Assembly: GCA_027919835.1 (NCBI GenBank)
Contig: JANVFP010000019.1
Location: 744,001-808,000, forward strand
Source of the DNA: Lentinula raphanica
Lineage: Eukaryota > Basidiomycota > Agaricomycetes > Agaricales > Omphalotaceae
Reading direction: 5' to 3'
Length of the DNA: 64,000 nucleotides
Shown piece after piece: positions 62,401 to 64,000 of the stretch (its first letter is position 1; every line of letters begins with the position of its first letter). The translations under genes and the position numbers were made by a program. A model generated the notes under the pieces. The model was not told the DNA's origin. It saw nothing but the letters and a program-made list of their open reading frames with translations, and made no database searches.

Positions 62401-64000
62401 GTACCGCATTGTCGACGGAATTCAGCTTGAGTGTTCCTTCTATGACTTGCAGGGGAAATGGGAGTTGAGAAGTATGGTCTCTGTCCCACCAATGCGGAGT
62501 TTCCCAACATTCCAGAAACAGCTGTTGCAGAGACAATTTATGCTTCCTTCTCAAATGGAGTAAGAGGACAGACACACTGCTGCGAAAACACTTTCTTCAT
62601 TTCCTGTGCCATCTTTTGGAAGAGGAAGTCTTCCACATTATTTTCTTCTACCATGCAGGTACTCTGTTATTGAGCAATCTCTGGTGGTCAGACTAGCACC
62701 CAGATGAGCCTGCGCATGAACAAAAGCATGATGGTTTTTAGTAGAGATGTTCTACAGAGCAACATGTCTTCTGGCAGGCACAATAATAATGATGATAGTG
62801 ATGACCACTATCTCTCTGCAGATGCCCTCCCAGCATGCGGAGAACCTTGATTCATTCTTTGTCCAAGTCCCATTCATCATGCGCTGGTCTACAATATTTT
62901 TCCGACCACTCTGTATTATTTCTTATCGAATTGCTTTTGCCTGCACATCTGGCTCATGATCAGACTTTTTTGGCATGAAATATCTCCCTCCTCCTCCATT
63001 TCCCTCCTCCTTCCATCTCCCAATGTTCAGCCTTGGTCTAGGCTCAATATGCAATGTTTGCCTTAAGCCCTTTGGTACTGACTTGAAGGCATAGTCGTCC
63101 ATTTCGTGGTGAATGGTCTCATTCAACTGTTCGTACTGTGTTTTTCTGACCTGTATGCAGTAGGGATATCTTTTGAGCAGATTGCCCCAACCATATCACA
63201 TGTCAAGCTTGACCCCTGTGTCGAGTACCCTTCAACCCAAGATCGATAGTCAAACTGCTTGGCGGCGCGAATGCATGATCGTTTGAACAGGAAGCCAGTG
63301 CTCTGCTTGATTAGATTGCTGCAGTTGCCAATCCTGGAAGTACTGAAACAATCTTCGGGCTAATAGAGGATCGAGGGACCCTTCTTTCCAGTGAGCCTCA
63401 CACCCAAGTATGTGTCGTTAATATGCCCATTTTGCATGCAGGCATGCAATGGCCTAATTTTAACGATTGGAGCCTTGTAGAGTACCAAAGGACTGTAGTG
63501 AGCCCGAGCTGACAGTCAAACTTGTATCATGTTAATGCCAGGACATCAGATCCAGACAGGAAAACACATCCTGACGAATAATAAGAGTAAACACTCGAGT
63601 CCCTTGGTCGGGGAGTCCTTCAAGACAAAGCCACCTCTGATATGAGCTATCAAGGGATTATCAACTTAGTTTTCAATGCCTAACGGCCAACTGAGTATGA
63701 TACTGCACCGAGACGAGCTTAGCACCAATAGATCTATTCGTATTACCATTGGGGATGGATTATTCAAGGCCCAGACTCAACAGATCTGTTCATTTAGATC
63801 GAGTTCCGGGATGGATCAGGTCGCAGGAATGTGACTAAACGGAGAAACAACCAAAGTGTAGCATCCCAGTTACATGTAGACGTTTCCTAAATGGGAAATA
63901 GACGCCTGAGATGTACAGCTTTGACCAGGAGTGTTGCAAGGGTAGATCTTTTGACTTCACCATTGTTAAACCTCTGGATCTATTCGATATATGCGTATTG
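62401..64000. other. right edge, only unidentified fragments
   Basis: A minus-strand stretch from about 63430 to 62923 looks like decayed coding sequence (DPLLARRLFQYFQDWQLQQ, then RKTQYEQLNETIHHEMDDYA and FKSVPKGLRQTLHIEPRP), with stops. Not recognised. A plus-strand piece near 62460 (GVEKYGLCPTNAEFPNIPE) also looks coding. Nothing was seen in 63450-64000. Confidence 0.3.

Overview
This window is eukaryotic and almost certainly comes from an agaricomycete (mushroom-type basidiomycete) genome. Coding regions are split by 45-75 bp GT-AG introns. The recognisable families are those that crowd basidiomycete genomes: Plavaka and KDZ (Kyakuja-Dileera-Zisupton) DNA transposons with a CxC2 cysteine cluster, PIF/Harbinger transposases, Ty3/gypsy elements, DUF6532, an RNase H1-N/viroplasmin-type domain, an Ulp1-like protease and 2OG-Fe(II) oxygenase families of the TET/JBP kind. 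No conserved single-copy housekeeping gene was recognised. The window is a transposon-dense, nested, largely decayed block.

Layout. 1-320: end of a LINE (RNase H). 800-18171: one minus-strand Ty3/gypsy element (gypsy-1), cut by at least three insertions: a hAT-like MITE (2607-3372), an 11.3 kb KDZ element (3703-15017, 7-bp target duplication) and a short non-autonomous LTR element (16147-17794, 5-bp duplication). A palindromic AT-rich element ends it on the right. The KDZ element carries a broken CxC2 KDZ transposase, a viroplasmin-domain gene, a decayed conserved hypothetical gene and further insertions. 18140-21960: two copies of a long AT-rich inverted-repeat family. 22030-24560: two damaged Harbinger transposases and a SANT-like partner fragment. 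24911-25912: a second KDZ-type terminus followed by a hypothetical gene. 26080-29984: MITEs, a Plavaka-type C-terminal pseudogene and a SINE-like unit. 30-37 kb: fragments of basidiomycete hypothetical genes. 37758-39010 (minus) and 40378-43736 (plus): two damaged 2OG-Fe(II) oxygenase genes. 44688-57939: a complete Plavaka element whose transposase is intact in sequence except for a recent full-length Ty3/gypsy insertion (gypsy-2, 46115-53274, LTRs differing at 3 of 363 positions), together with an intact divergent DUF6532 gene. 58955-60392: an Ulp1-like protease. The remainder is AT-rich repeats and one more MITE.

How it fits together. Target-site duplications and re-joined protein families let the insertions be ordered: older host elements (gypsy-1, Plavaka) were cut by later ones, some of which were cut again. 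Four 198-282 bp MITEs share CATCAG(G/C)AAAA ends and exact 2-bp duplications (TT, TA, AA, TC). The 13 kb Plavaka element has matching ends and a CC duplication, so it or a relative probably mobilises them. Many conserved arginines have become TGA, as expected from C-to-T change at CpG (methylation or RIP-like decay). This is notable beside two oxygenase genes from a superfamily that includes DNA-methylcytosine oxidases. Exon boundaries were read by eye and are approximate unless a splice site is named.
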